Assembly: GCA_037447655.1 (NCBI GenBank) | Contig: JBBHKE010001632.1 | Span: forward strand, 188,319-252,318 | DNA: 64,000 nt | Source: Zygnema cylindricum | Taxonomy: Eukaryota; Streptophyta; Zygnematophyceae; Zygnematales; Zygnemataceae | Direction: 5' to 3' | Shown: piece after piece, positions 47,830 to 57,400 of the stretch | Layout: each line of letters opens with the position of its first letter | Position numbering within the stretch: the stretch's first letter is position 1 | Translations under genes and position numbers: made by a program | Notes under the pieces: generated by a model | Told to the model about the DNA's origin: nothing | The model's input: only the letters and a program-made list of their open reading frames with translations | The model's database searches: none

Positions 47830-48836
47830 TGTTGAAATTAATAGATTCCTAGAGTATTTTGTAGGTCTAAAAATGTCAGTATAAAAAGGAAAAGAAAGGG
47901 CGGACAGCCTGCCTCCACCTCCTCTCTCTAGCCACCATACTTGTTGTAGTCAGTGAAAGATAGAGAGGGTGGTTAAGCCATGGCTGCCTTAGTTCAATAG
48001 GCAAGACTAAAGAGTGACTTATGTCACTCTCAACAAAAGGTTGAGTCTCGTAGGACTCGAACTTCCGACCGGTAGAGTACGGCGTAGCCGATAGCTCTAA
48101 CCAGTAAGTCGTAGAAGTTTGTTAAAATACATAAGGTATGAAACGTATTTAAACTTGTACCTGGTCTTGTAGCCGATTAACTGAAATGTAAACAAAGAAA
48201 CATAGAAGCAGTTAAAATTTTAGTGCGGACGTCATTTCGCACGAAACAAATAAATCAGATATTTGTTTCGACGGCCGACATTTAATGTGGGATTTAATCC
48301 GACGGCATACATCACTGCCAAGATCGCGGAATGGTCACTTTGACGTTTGTGGATGTGGCATGACCTGGCGCCACGTGGAAAGGTAACATTTTGTCGCATA
48401 AATTTCGGGGAACATACGGACGAGTGGAAGGGTGACACGCGTCCACTCAGTGGCCTTGTCGTACACAGGCCGTACAGAAAGGACATCAGCTGTAATACCT
48501 TTCTGTAATTTACAATCATATGATTGGTTCGTACTTCAGTAGATATAGATTGTGAGAGGGGTTTAGGACTTAGGAAAATTTGGTAGATAGTCACCTCTCT
48601 CCAAAAGAGCTTTGTATAAGATTGGCATTTTTGCCGGCTCATAACTTATCGGTTGGTTGGCCGTTTTCGGTGACTCTTTTTGCTACGGACTCAGAGGAGT
48701 CCAAGCTGCACAGGGGTGCAGTCATACTCACAATTTGTCTTCTATGACTGCAGTGGTTGTGGCTTGAAGTGGGTTAGTCAAAAACTATCGAGAGGCTTCT
48801 TGAATTATGTAGTCCAATAGAGGACACACAATTGCA
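47830..48836 (+). mobile_element. Solo LTR inserted in the 5' LTR of element 3
   Basis: 1007 bp, TGTTGAAATTAATAG to GGACACACAATTGCA, flanked by the 5-bp duplication TTTAT at 47825-47829 and 48837-48841. Removing it rejoins the host LTR in register: before it the host corresponds to solo-LTR sequence up to GGGATTTA, after it to ATCCGACGGC. Confidence 0.92.
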
Positions 48837-49380
48837 TTTATCCAACGGCGCACATCATCTCCAAGATCTCAGAGTGGTCACTTTGGCTTTTTGTGACGTG
48901 GTTTGACCTAGCGCCACGTGGAGAGATAACATTTGGTCGCAGGAATTCTAAGGAACCTATAGACGAGTAAAAAGAGGGCACGCGTCCACGTAATAGCCTT
49001 GTCGTACATTGGTCGTACAAAAGGTACACCAACAGTAGTAATTTTTGATACGGTACAGTAATATGATTGGTCCGTACTTGAATAGATAGGAGTTATTAGA
49101 GAGGATCAAGACTTAGTGAATTTTGGAAAAACAGTCACCTCCCCTTTTGAGGATTTGTATAAAATATGCATCTTTGCCAGCCCATAACTTATCGGCTGAT
49201 TGGCCGTTTTCAGTGATTCTTCTTACTACGGACTCAAAGGAGTCCAAGCTACACAAGGGTGTAGTCAGATTTTAAATCTGCCCTCTTAGGCAGTAATGGT
49301 TGTGGCTTGAAGTCGGTAAGTTAAAAGCTATCTAGAGGCTTCCTGAATTCTATAGTCCAATGGAGGACACATTATTGATC

Positions 49381-49394
49381 GTTATGGGCCCACC
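49381..49394 (+). other. Primer-binding site of element 3 (initiator tRNA-Met anticodon arm)
   Basis: GTTATGGGCCCACC, identical over 14 bases to the site of element 1. It is followed by decayed Gag codons (VMGPPSRVPTFNG) with a frame change, then FIYWEAMI and LCEIRYWGIVSGQ in another frame. Confidence 0.82.
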
Positions 49395-49558
49395 ATCTAG
49401 GGTGCCCACCTTCAATGGTCAGGTTTCATCTATTGGGAAGCCATGATTAAAGGGGCTTTGTGCGAAATACGATACTGGGGTATTGTTAGTGGACAAGTGA
49501 AACGTCCACCTCATGGAACTCCACAAGGGTTTGGTGGAGAGGAAAAGAAAAGAGAGCT

Positions 49559-50377
49559 TTGAAAAAAAGGGTTTGCTTCGCTTGTAGGAAACCGGGTCAC
49601 TATATGGAGGAGTGTCCTTGTTTCGAAGAACTTAGAAGTTGGTATGCGAATGAGGAGGATGAAGGGGAAGACGAGAAAGAGGATGAAGAAATTTTGGAGC
49701 TTCTTCACATCGGTAGAATGGAGAAGAGAGAAAAGCACACAGAAATTCTACGGAGGCAACAGTGTGCTTTTGGAGGTATAAGGGAAGTAAAAGGAATGGA
49801 GGAACTTGAGGAGGTCGAGGAGTGTAGATTGTATGACTTAGAAATGATAAAGTCAGATCTAGGATCCATAAGAGAAAACGGGAAAGATAAAATTAATAAG
49901 GTTAATTTTATAGATATTTTGAAAACAGAAAACTGGTCGGAAAGGGAGACTTCAACGGATTATGAGGAAAGGGGAGAAGTGAAACTCGAAGGGGTTTTAA
50001 AAGATAGGGGAGAAGAGGAATATTTAATGAAAGGTTTACGGGAGGAGAAGTACTTATTAGGGATAAATTTAGAAAGAGAGAGTGGAAAGAAATCCATGGG
50101 AGAGAATGAGGAAAGTTCATTTTTTGGGGGTAATGGGTTTGAAATCACTAAAAGGAGTGATGACATTTATGAGGGTGTGCCTGTAAAAGGGTTAGCATCT
50201 GGGTGTATGTTGCAGATTGGAAATGGGGCAGGCTATTTCGATTGCAAGAGAGAAATTGCATTTAGTGTGGATAGAAAAGAGACGAGGTGGATAAAATCTT
50301 GGCTCGGATTTATGAAAAGTGAAATGCTAAAATGTGTGGTACGATTATTATTCCTGTTCATCAATGCACTGTTTTAA
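49559..50377 (+). pseudogene. Collapsed copia polyprotein, still open for 272 codons
   Basis: A continuous frame (beginning at a TTG; the codons just upstream are in frame back to a stop at 49487) joins a CCHC zinc knuckle CFACRKPGHYMEEC to a piece like the protease linker (RRQQCAFGGI), then a Glu/Lys-rich stretch. Next comes a reverse-transcriptase thumb relic (REEKYLLGINLERESGKK against GEAKYILGIQVERDRKRK in element 1) and an RNase H relic (LASGCMLQIGNGAGYFDC). Protease, integrase and the catalytic part of reverse transcriptase are absent. It cannot be autonomous. Whether the open frame is selected or chance is unknown. Confidence 0.8.
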
Positions 50378-50504
50378 ATATAAGAATATTTTTCGTGAAT
50401 CTTATGAAAAGAAAAGGAAAAATAAAGAAAATAAAAGGGGGAGGGGGTATTTGTTTATTTGTTTGTGGGAGTTGAAGGGAAAATAGACTAGAAAATAAGA
50501 GGAG

Positions 50505-51552
50505 TGTTGATATTTGAGTATTTTCTAGGTCTGTATTAGGATAGAAAAAGAGCAGAGGCAGCCTGCCTCTAACTCCTCTCTCCAAGCCCCCACACTCGTC
50601 GTAGTCACTGAAGACTAGATTGGGAGCTAGAGCCATGGTTGCCCTAAGCTCACTAGAGAAGACAAAGGCTGATTTAGGTAGATGTACCAAAAGGTACTTG
50701 ACGGCTAAGGTATAATGGGTTTGATATGTATATAAGCATTTACACTTAGGATCTTCCATTTAACTGGATTACGGTTATTTGACATAGAATCAGTTGTACT
50801 ATTAGTACCGGACGAAACAAATTGTACGGACGTTTGTTTCTACGGTCCTTATATAATACCGATATCAATCAGACGGATGTGGTTAACGCCGGCTTCGCGA
50901 AAAGGACAATTTGGCGGTTTGCAAACTCCGCCACTCCGGATGATACGTGGCAACATCGTACGGGTTTACGGAATCTTCGAAATGGAAGACAACAATCCGG
51001 ATATGACAAATGTTGCACAATTGCGACGTCGTACACCGTCCGTACAAAAAGGACATCGGCATCTGTACTTTATTGTGCGATACAGTCCTGTGATTGGTCA
51101 GTACCTCAGTACTAGGGGGTTTAGAGAGGGGTTTAAAACTTATAATATTTTGGGTAGGTAGCCGCCTCTCCCAAAGAGCATCTTGTATAAAAGGCAAACT
51201 TTGGCCACCATATCTAATAACTCAGTTGACCATGATTCTTGTTGTTTCGGACTCAGGGGAGTCCAGTCTACACAGGGGTGTAGTTGGTCAAAGTTTTTGC
51301 TTGCGAAGGTGGCTGCATTTCTAAGGGAAATTCAAAGTGGGTGAATGTGTCCAAATCTTATATTTTAACTTTGCATTCTGTGGTGGAACTGAGCACACAG
51401 AAACTCTTATTTCACAGGGGTGAAGTTGTAATGGGGTTTTGATTCTCAAGGGGTCAATCATTTGGGTTTATATAAACTTGGAGTCGGCACAATCTAGAAT
51501 AGCTTATTTTGATCTGCGAATTCTGTGTGGCAATGGAGCCCATAGAATTTCA
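50505..51552 (+). repeat. 3' LTR of element 3
   Basis: It begins TGTTGATATTTGAGTATTTTCTAGG directly after the polypurine tract and ends near CATAGAATTTCA; the exact 3' end is less certain than the start. It shares order of landmarks with the other LTR families but is well diverged. Confidence 0.7.
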
Positions 51553-51639
51553 AGGTAGCCGTCGAAACATGCCTTAGGTAGCCGTCCAAGTTGCTCTTAA
51601 GTTCCCCCTTTGGCTTCTGGATGACGACGTCAATAATCA

Positions 51640-54295
51640 AGTAGTCTGACACCTTTTATTTTTGTTTACGCTCTAGGTTTTGGCCTTATATTCTCGTAGG
51701 GGTGCTATTGGGGCTCGAAAAGCACATCTGAAATGTAAAGTGTTATTCAGTGGGGATTGGTGCTCTCTTCACCCAGAGCATACGTATAATGTCATATCTT
51801 TTTGTGTGACCCCTCCTCGATGTTAGGCTTCACTTCTTGCCTCCCCAACCAGCGTGCGGGTTGATGTGCACCTCAATCGGCGTGGTACACTCTCTCGTGA
51901 TGCTCCAGCACTATGCCCTTTCACACCACCCAACAGAGTCAACTGTTGAGGCCCTCTAAGCCTTTCACCTTGTCGCACCTAATGGTTTTTTGTCTTCTTT
52001 TCAATCCACAAGATACCTTCGCTAAAGCTTTGGCCCCTTCCCCTCATCTCTCAGTCTAGGGGACCTTCTAAATGGTGTAGGAGCTTTTGCGTGATTTTTT
52101 TCCTCCAAAAAGTCCATCACATCGTTTTGATCTAATGTTTAAGGTGGCTTCTCAATTTGCTTGAAGAAATGTGCCACCTAGTATGTTATTTTTTATAGCA
52201 ACAACACGCCTTGTTTTCGTCTCAAATCCTACCGCTAATGTTCGCACTATCGCCCTGGGATAATTCATGCATCATTTTGTGGCCCAACCAATGAGTTCAC
52301 AACTACAAGAGGTTTTCCTCAATTATTTTCCCCCAAATCAATATGGTGTCGTGACACGGAGAGGTTATGAGGTAGTCGTCCATGGTGTACGCGCCACTGT
52401 AAACTTGCACCTAGATTGGGTTGTTCTCCATATTCACATTGTGAATGCTTTCAACTAGTGTTGGGTATCGAGGACCACTTGCCGATATTCGATATGTACC
52501 AAATTTTAGGTATCCGATAATCGATATATCGCCTCGATATATCGATTATCGAAATATCGCGATATTTAGCCGATATATCGTGGCATTTAAAAAAAAAAAA
52601 AAATCACGTCTCCAAAGTCACTTGCGGTGACCGTAAAATCTTTGCTGAAAAGAAATACGGTTTTTTTTAAAGTCAGCAGAGTGAAGATCTGTGAGGTACA
52701 TTTGACGCGGTACACTTGCGAAGTACACGTACATATTACACAAGTACGGATTTCCATACGATAATGGTCGGTTCTCAAATCTTTGACGATTTTAGAGATT
52801 TGATCGTCTAACTTACAAGGAACCACTCAAATCAAAACACGTAAGTAAAAACTTGTTTACAGAAGATACGCGATGTTAATTGAGGCCTCTGTAATACAGA
52901 AAGTTTGGTGTCCGTACATAAAGTTTGCTGTCCGTACTATTACAGAGACCTTCTCATGTAACCATACCCCAAATAAGTAATCATATGAATTACAAAATTT
53001 GTACTTTTTTGTCAGTTAGATTTTGCGGCGTCTACCTTTAAGCCACGGAACGAAAATCACGTCGTACAAGGCGTATCAGGCAAATTTTTTTTTTGGCTAA
53101 AATAACATATTATATTAAAATATAAAATATTAAATTTAAAAAAATACTATATATCGCGATATATATCGTGATAATTTATGTTGGTCTCGGTACGATATAT
53201 CGAAGAGTTTGCTCGATCGATATTCAATATATCGAATATCGAGATTATCGCGATATGAATTTACCCGATACCCAACACTACTTTCAACACCTTTGATCGT
53301 AATGTCATCTTTCAAGAGCTCCGATACACGCCTTCCTCCGTTGATCGACTCGTCCTTTTTGTTCCTGCTTTTTACTTCATGTCCAACTCTCTCCTTTATT
53401 TTGTTGGTAGCCCATTAGGAGATGTCGCCACCGTGGACTCAACCATTGGTACTCATCAAGGCGAACCTTTAGGCACCGGTTTGTTTGCCCTAACCCACTT
53501 AAAATCTTTACGAGCATCCGCTACCGCTTTTGAATGTTGACTGTTCTCTTCGGTGGGCGGTGACACACATTTCATTGGTCAGCCACATGAAGTTATTCTT
53601 GGTTTCACCATTTTTTTTAGCAACTTTGTAAGGTAAGTCTTTTTGTCAAAGTCCGTCAATGTGTCACGTGAACACATATTGGTTGGCCACTAGATTTCGC
53701 TCTCTATACAAGTTTTCTTGTTTGTACACCTTTACAAGATCTATCGGTGTTAGGTTCCCCAATTGCCCCCTTGATTTTGTTCACCGGTTTGTCAAGGTTT
53801 CCCTATTCGACGACCTTTCACAATGTGAGGACCTTCCAAATATTGCATTCCCAAGTGGCTTTCGGGTTTTTTTTAACTTGTTGCTTTGCACAACGACCCT
53901 TGTACTTGGCGCGCACTTTACCTCACATTTTTTCTATCATTTTCTTTCTTTTATATTTTGACAATCGCCTCTTTGCGATTTTGCATCAACTTGTCGGGCA
54001 TGGGGTATTTGATGGTCCATATGGGGTCTTTGCTCGGTGACAATCTGCTTTGCCAAAATCTTTTGGGGTCTTGGTCTGCATCCCACAACCACCATAGCGA
54101 CATCCGCTTACTTAGGTAGTTCGGCCTTGGTGGCATCTACCATGAACTCGAGGTTTGTGGTGGACGACAGTCCTATCTTGACATATGCAATGTCTACAGT
54201 CGACGACAGCTTATTATCATTTCAAAAATCGCTATTGTCTACACGCTCACTTTTACCAACCAATGCCCAAGATGTAGCCCAATAAACATTGATGA
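51640..54295 (+). pseudogene. Reverse transcriptase relic, split by a hAT-like element
   Basis: Broken frames with reverse transcriptase motifs. 52370-52455 encodes YEVVVHGVRATVNLHLDW... to NAFN. After the hAT-like element the sense continues FDRNVIFQELR, then GTHQGEPLGTGLFALTHLK (the QGDPLG motif) near 53450, and GGDTHFIGQP (altered catalytic DD box) near 53560. Downstream, PNCPLDFVHRFVKVSLFDDL near 53760 and WGLGLHPTTTIATSAYLGS near 54070 fit the C-terminal part of these proteins. Many stops and shifts. The style is of non-LTR retroelement proteins repeated in some plant and algal genomes; the clade assignment is inference. Confidence 0.7.
52456..53280. mobile_element. hAT-like element inserted in the reverse transcriptase relic
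   Basis: 825 bp with ends TAGTGTTGGGTATCG and CGATACCCAACACTA and a perfect 8-bp duplication CTTTCAAC (52448-52455 and 53281-53288). The interior is rich in CGATATATCG near both ends. It is the same family as 31957-33005. No transposase. Confidence 0.93.
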
Positions 54296-54643
54296 TATTT
54301 GTCGTTTCGGTCTTTAGGGTGGACTTGTTTTAGGTTGTGGGCCGACGGACCTTTGGATTTTGTGCATACTACTGTTTGTAGTGCTCTTGTAGTTTGGTTT
54401 TCTTGCTTTCAATGTTTTCCCCTCATTGTTGCTTAGCTTTTGTAGTGTTTGTTCTTACTATCGGGCTTTCAAAATGCAGTCTTTAATGGTAGTGATGCAA
54501 TCATGTTTTGGAATTGGATGGGTTAACCATCGCGTTGTTGATAATAAAATCTTCGTTTTATTTTGTTACAGTATTAATATGCGGTGGATTTTAATCAAAC
54601 TACATTGTATAGATTTTGAAGTAAGAAGGTGGACATAATTTTA

Positions 54644-55060
54644 AAAGCTCTCAGGTTTGTGTTTAGATGGTAAAGTTTTAAGGCCAGTTACTTTAAGAAA
54701 ACTTGGTGAAAGCTCTCAGGTTTGTGTTTAGATGGTAAAGTTTTAAGGCCAGTTACTTTAAGAAAACTTGGTGAAAGCTCTCAGGTTTGTGTTTAGATGG
54801 TAAAGTTTTAAGGCCAGTTACTTTAAGAAAACCTGTTGAAAGCTCTCAGGCTTGTGTTTAGATGGTCAAGAAAACATGGTGAAAGCTCTCAAATCTAAGC
54901 TTAAAACTAATTTTTGCAGTCGATTTTAAGCAGATTTCATTGTACAGTTTTGAAGTACGAAGGGAGATAATTTTCAAAGCTCCCTGGTTTGTGTTTAGAT
55001 GGTAAAGTTTAAAAGGCCGGCTACTCAAGAAAACCGTGGTGAAAAGCCCTCCAACTTCAA
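54644..55060. repeat. 65-bp tandem repeat array
   Basis: Three nearly identical 65-bp units (start AAAGCTCTCAGGTTTGTG) at 54644, 54709 and 54774, then a shortened unit from 54839 and a decayed one at 54970-55060. The flank before the array (TTGTATAGATTTTGAAGTA) also recurs at 54940-54960, so a larger duplication preceded the small one. Confidence 0.9.
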
Positions 55061-55122
55061 ACTATTCTTTTGCCCAGGCATAAGATATAAACATAGAATT
55101 TGAGAATGCGACGCATAAAAAT

Positions 55123-55195
55123 TGGAGATGCGGGGTATCGATCCCCGTACCTCTCGCATGCTAAGCGAGCGCTCTACCATGTGAGCTACATCCCC
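55123..55195 (-). tRNA. tRNA-Ala (AGC)
   Basis: 73 bases. Acceptor GGGGATG/CATCTCC with G3:U70, D-arm GCTC/GAGC, anticodon loop TTAGCAT with AGC at 55162-55160, anticodon stem CTCGC/GCGAG, T-arm CGGGG/CCCCG. A run of T follows on the - strand within a few bases of the 3' end as a pol III terminator. It matches the canonical plant tRNA-Ala and is the intact counterpart of 46745-46817. Confidence 0.96.
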
Positions 55196-56060
55196 ATGTG
55201 TTATATCGCTTTAAAAAGACAATAATTGTATGATTTTTGCTTTAAATCCCTTTTATACCCTCATTGCTAAGACAATCAAATTTAGATAATGACATGGAAG
55301 GATGCGATTACTGCTGTGACCGCGTACTACTATCTGAAAAGTGCTGCGTAGGATAGCAAAAGTCTGCAGCCCTGCGGATCATACGACAGACGTGCAAAAT
55401 CATTTGCAACCGTATATACTTCTTTCTTGGACTATCTGCGTATTTTATACCAGGTGTACTATACCGTATACTACTTAGAACCACTTGCGATGCTCCACGT
55501 CAAGTTCAGACACTTGTGAGATTTACACTGGCTGCGTATTTTTCTCTTACGGTGTACAGTACAGTACTGTACTGGACAGTACTTTACTGAACAGTACAGT
55601 ACAGTACTTCATGGGAAAAACAACAAAAACTCAAGAAGGAATTTGCTGAACGTTTCTTCCGTACTGTAATCGTAATACAGTACAGTACTGTACTATACTG
55701 TACCCTTCCTTATAATACGATAATCTACGCGTATAGTATGAAAAATCATATTCAGCCTCTCAATTCTTTTCGCACGTGTTATGATGACGTCCATTCCAAA
55801 CACGTGCGAGGTTTACACAGGCAGCGGAATTTTCGCTATCGTCGATTACCTTCCGCGTGGCAACGATCGCTCGTTTCAAGTCAAGTTTACAGCCAATCGG
55901 ATCTTTCGAAGCGCTTGGCCACGTGGCGCTTTCTCAGATTCGGCTGTGCTTGCTTGTCAAATCGAATCAGAAGCTTTTTTCGAAAAAGTCAAAATAGTGG
56001 TCACAGTTGGCCAGGAAAAAGTAAAAAAGGAAAAGAGAGAAAAAAGAAAAAAAAGAAATT
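55196..56060. other. Intergenic; GTACAG palindromic cluster
   Basis: 55545-55705 is dense in GTACAG/CTGTAC palindromes such as AGTACAGTACTGTACTG. 55738-56062 has two overlapping open frames of about 100 codons; neither resembles a known family, but one ends at AAAA|GTAAAA and could be an upstream exon of the RUS-like gene. That is only a possibility. Confidence 0.4.
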
Positions 56061-57400
56061 AAGCTGTTGCAGAAGGATTAGGGTTTTGTAACTTTTAAAG
56101 AAGGTTATGAAATAATATAAGTCATAAAGTAAGTTATAAGTTTTGATGTTAAAGTAATGAAACTATTATTGTAATTTTTATGCAAAGTTATGCAACTGAA
56201 AATAACTTGAAACAGAATAATAAGTTGAAAACAGAAATATTAGTTTTAAGTTTTTTTGAGAGTTATAAAAAAACTGATTTCTGAAGATTTTTGTTAAAGG
56301 TTATGAAAATGAAAACTGAATTTATTGCAGTGATATCTAACGGTCAATCAGATTTTTCATTTTTTTTTGTTTTTTTTTTCTGCTCAATTTGCAACATAGT
56401 GCTTTTCTAAGTTTTTTGTAATTTCTTTTTTTCACTAAGCTACCAAAAAAAAAAAAAAAGGATAAAAAAAAAAAAAAAAAATTGGCTATTGTTTCAGCTC
56501 CTTGCCACGTGTCACTGACTACATTTGAGACACGTGTTTCTGAAAGAGGTTAATGCCAGTTGCCACTCGAAGTTTACTTGACACGTGTCACTTATTAGAG
56601 GTTTATACCACGTGTCACTTAGTGAGATATATGCCACGTGTCACTTAGAGGTTTATGCCACGCAGATTTTGTCTTTTTCTGAGTGGAGGCGACTGATGGC
56701 AGGACACAGCCATCTTCCGGATGGGGCAGGTAGGGCTCCACAGTTTTTTTTTTGTAAATTGTAAATTTTTCATTAATTACGTCTGTTAGTTTTTTTTTTT
56801 GTTTATGTGATTTCTGTGTATGCTTTTCTTTTTTATGTGAACGCTATGTATGTTTATTTTATTTATTTAAATTTAAATTTGAATTTATGTTTTTTTTTTT
56901 TTTGAAAACTTTTATGTAAATATTAAATATGTATTTTTTTTTGGATAATTTTTGTAAAGAGGTAACCTAGTAAGTTTTTGTGTAGAATGTATGTTATATT
57001 ATGAAGTAGAATTTAAAAAAAAAGTAAAATTATAGACTATAAATTATAAATTATAAGTTTTGAACTATGATTTTTTGTACAACATTGTCACAAATATAAT
57101 TTTGTTTGTGAAGAGAAAAAAGGATAAAAGGAGAGAATTATAGAAAACTTTCTAGTAGGAAGACTAATTTTTTATGGCGAAAAAAAAAAAAAGAGAAACA
57201 AAATAAAACAAGAGAAGAAAAATAAGAGAAAAAAAAAGAGAAAAAAAATAAGAAAAAATGAAAAAAATATTCTTAGCCTGTTTTTGAATTGTCAGTTCAT
57301 TTCTGATCGGTCTGTTTTTTTTTTCTAATTCACTTTTCGCTCGTTTTCTTTTGTTTTTTTTTTTTCTTTATTCTTTTTTCTTTTCCTTTTTTTTTTGCAG
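56061..57400. other. AT-rich region, probably intron or 5' flank of the RUS-like gene
   Basis: Poly-A and poly-T rich sequence ending in a strong polypyrimidine tract and TTTTTTGCAG acceptor at 57391-57400. It contains the G-box cluster listed separately. No coding sequence. Confidence 0.5.
56506..56640. promoter_or_regulatory. Five G-boxes (CACGTG) in 135 bp
   Basis: CACGTG at 56506, 56531, 56582, 56609 and 56635; four are in the context CACGTGTCACT. ACGTGTC is the core of the ABA-responsive element and CACGTG the G-box bound by plant bZIP/bHLH factors. The copies look like an imperfect tandem repeat (CCACGTGTCACTTAG). Position about 0.8 kb before the first recognised exon of the RUS-like gene. 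Confidence 0.6.

Larger units (their letters stand above)
47359..51552 (+). mobile_element. Non-autonomous copia derivative (element 3)
   Basis: Composite in the + orientation: a 5' LTR in two pieces (47359-47829 and 48842-49379) split by a solo LTR, primer site GTTATGGGCCCACC at 49381-49394, a shrunken internal region, polypurine tract GACTAGAAAATAAGAGGAG ending at 50504, and a 3' LTR at 50505-51552. The two LTRs are of different subfamilies, so the element may be a recombinant. The minisatellite it inserted into continues on both sides. No convincing 5-bp duplication is seen (GAAGG left, AGGTA right). Confidence 0.75.

Noticed and set aside
54644-54895. CRISPR-like array
   Set aside because: The 65-bp units are directly adjacent with no unique spacers, and the genome is eukaryotic.
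55738-56091. Two overlapping 90-120-codon open frames as a new gene
   Set aside because: No family resemblance, low-complexity Lys end, and the two frames overlap; kept only as a possible upstream exon.
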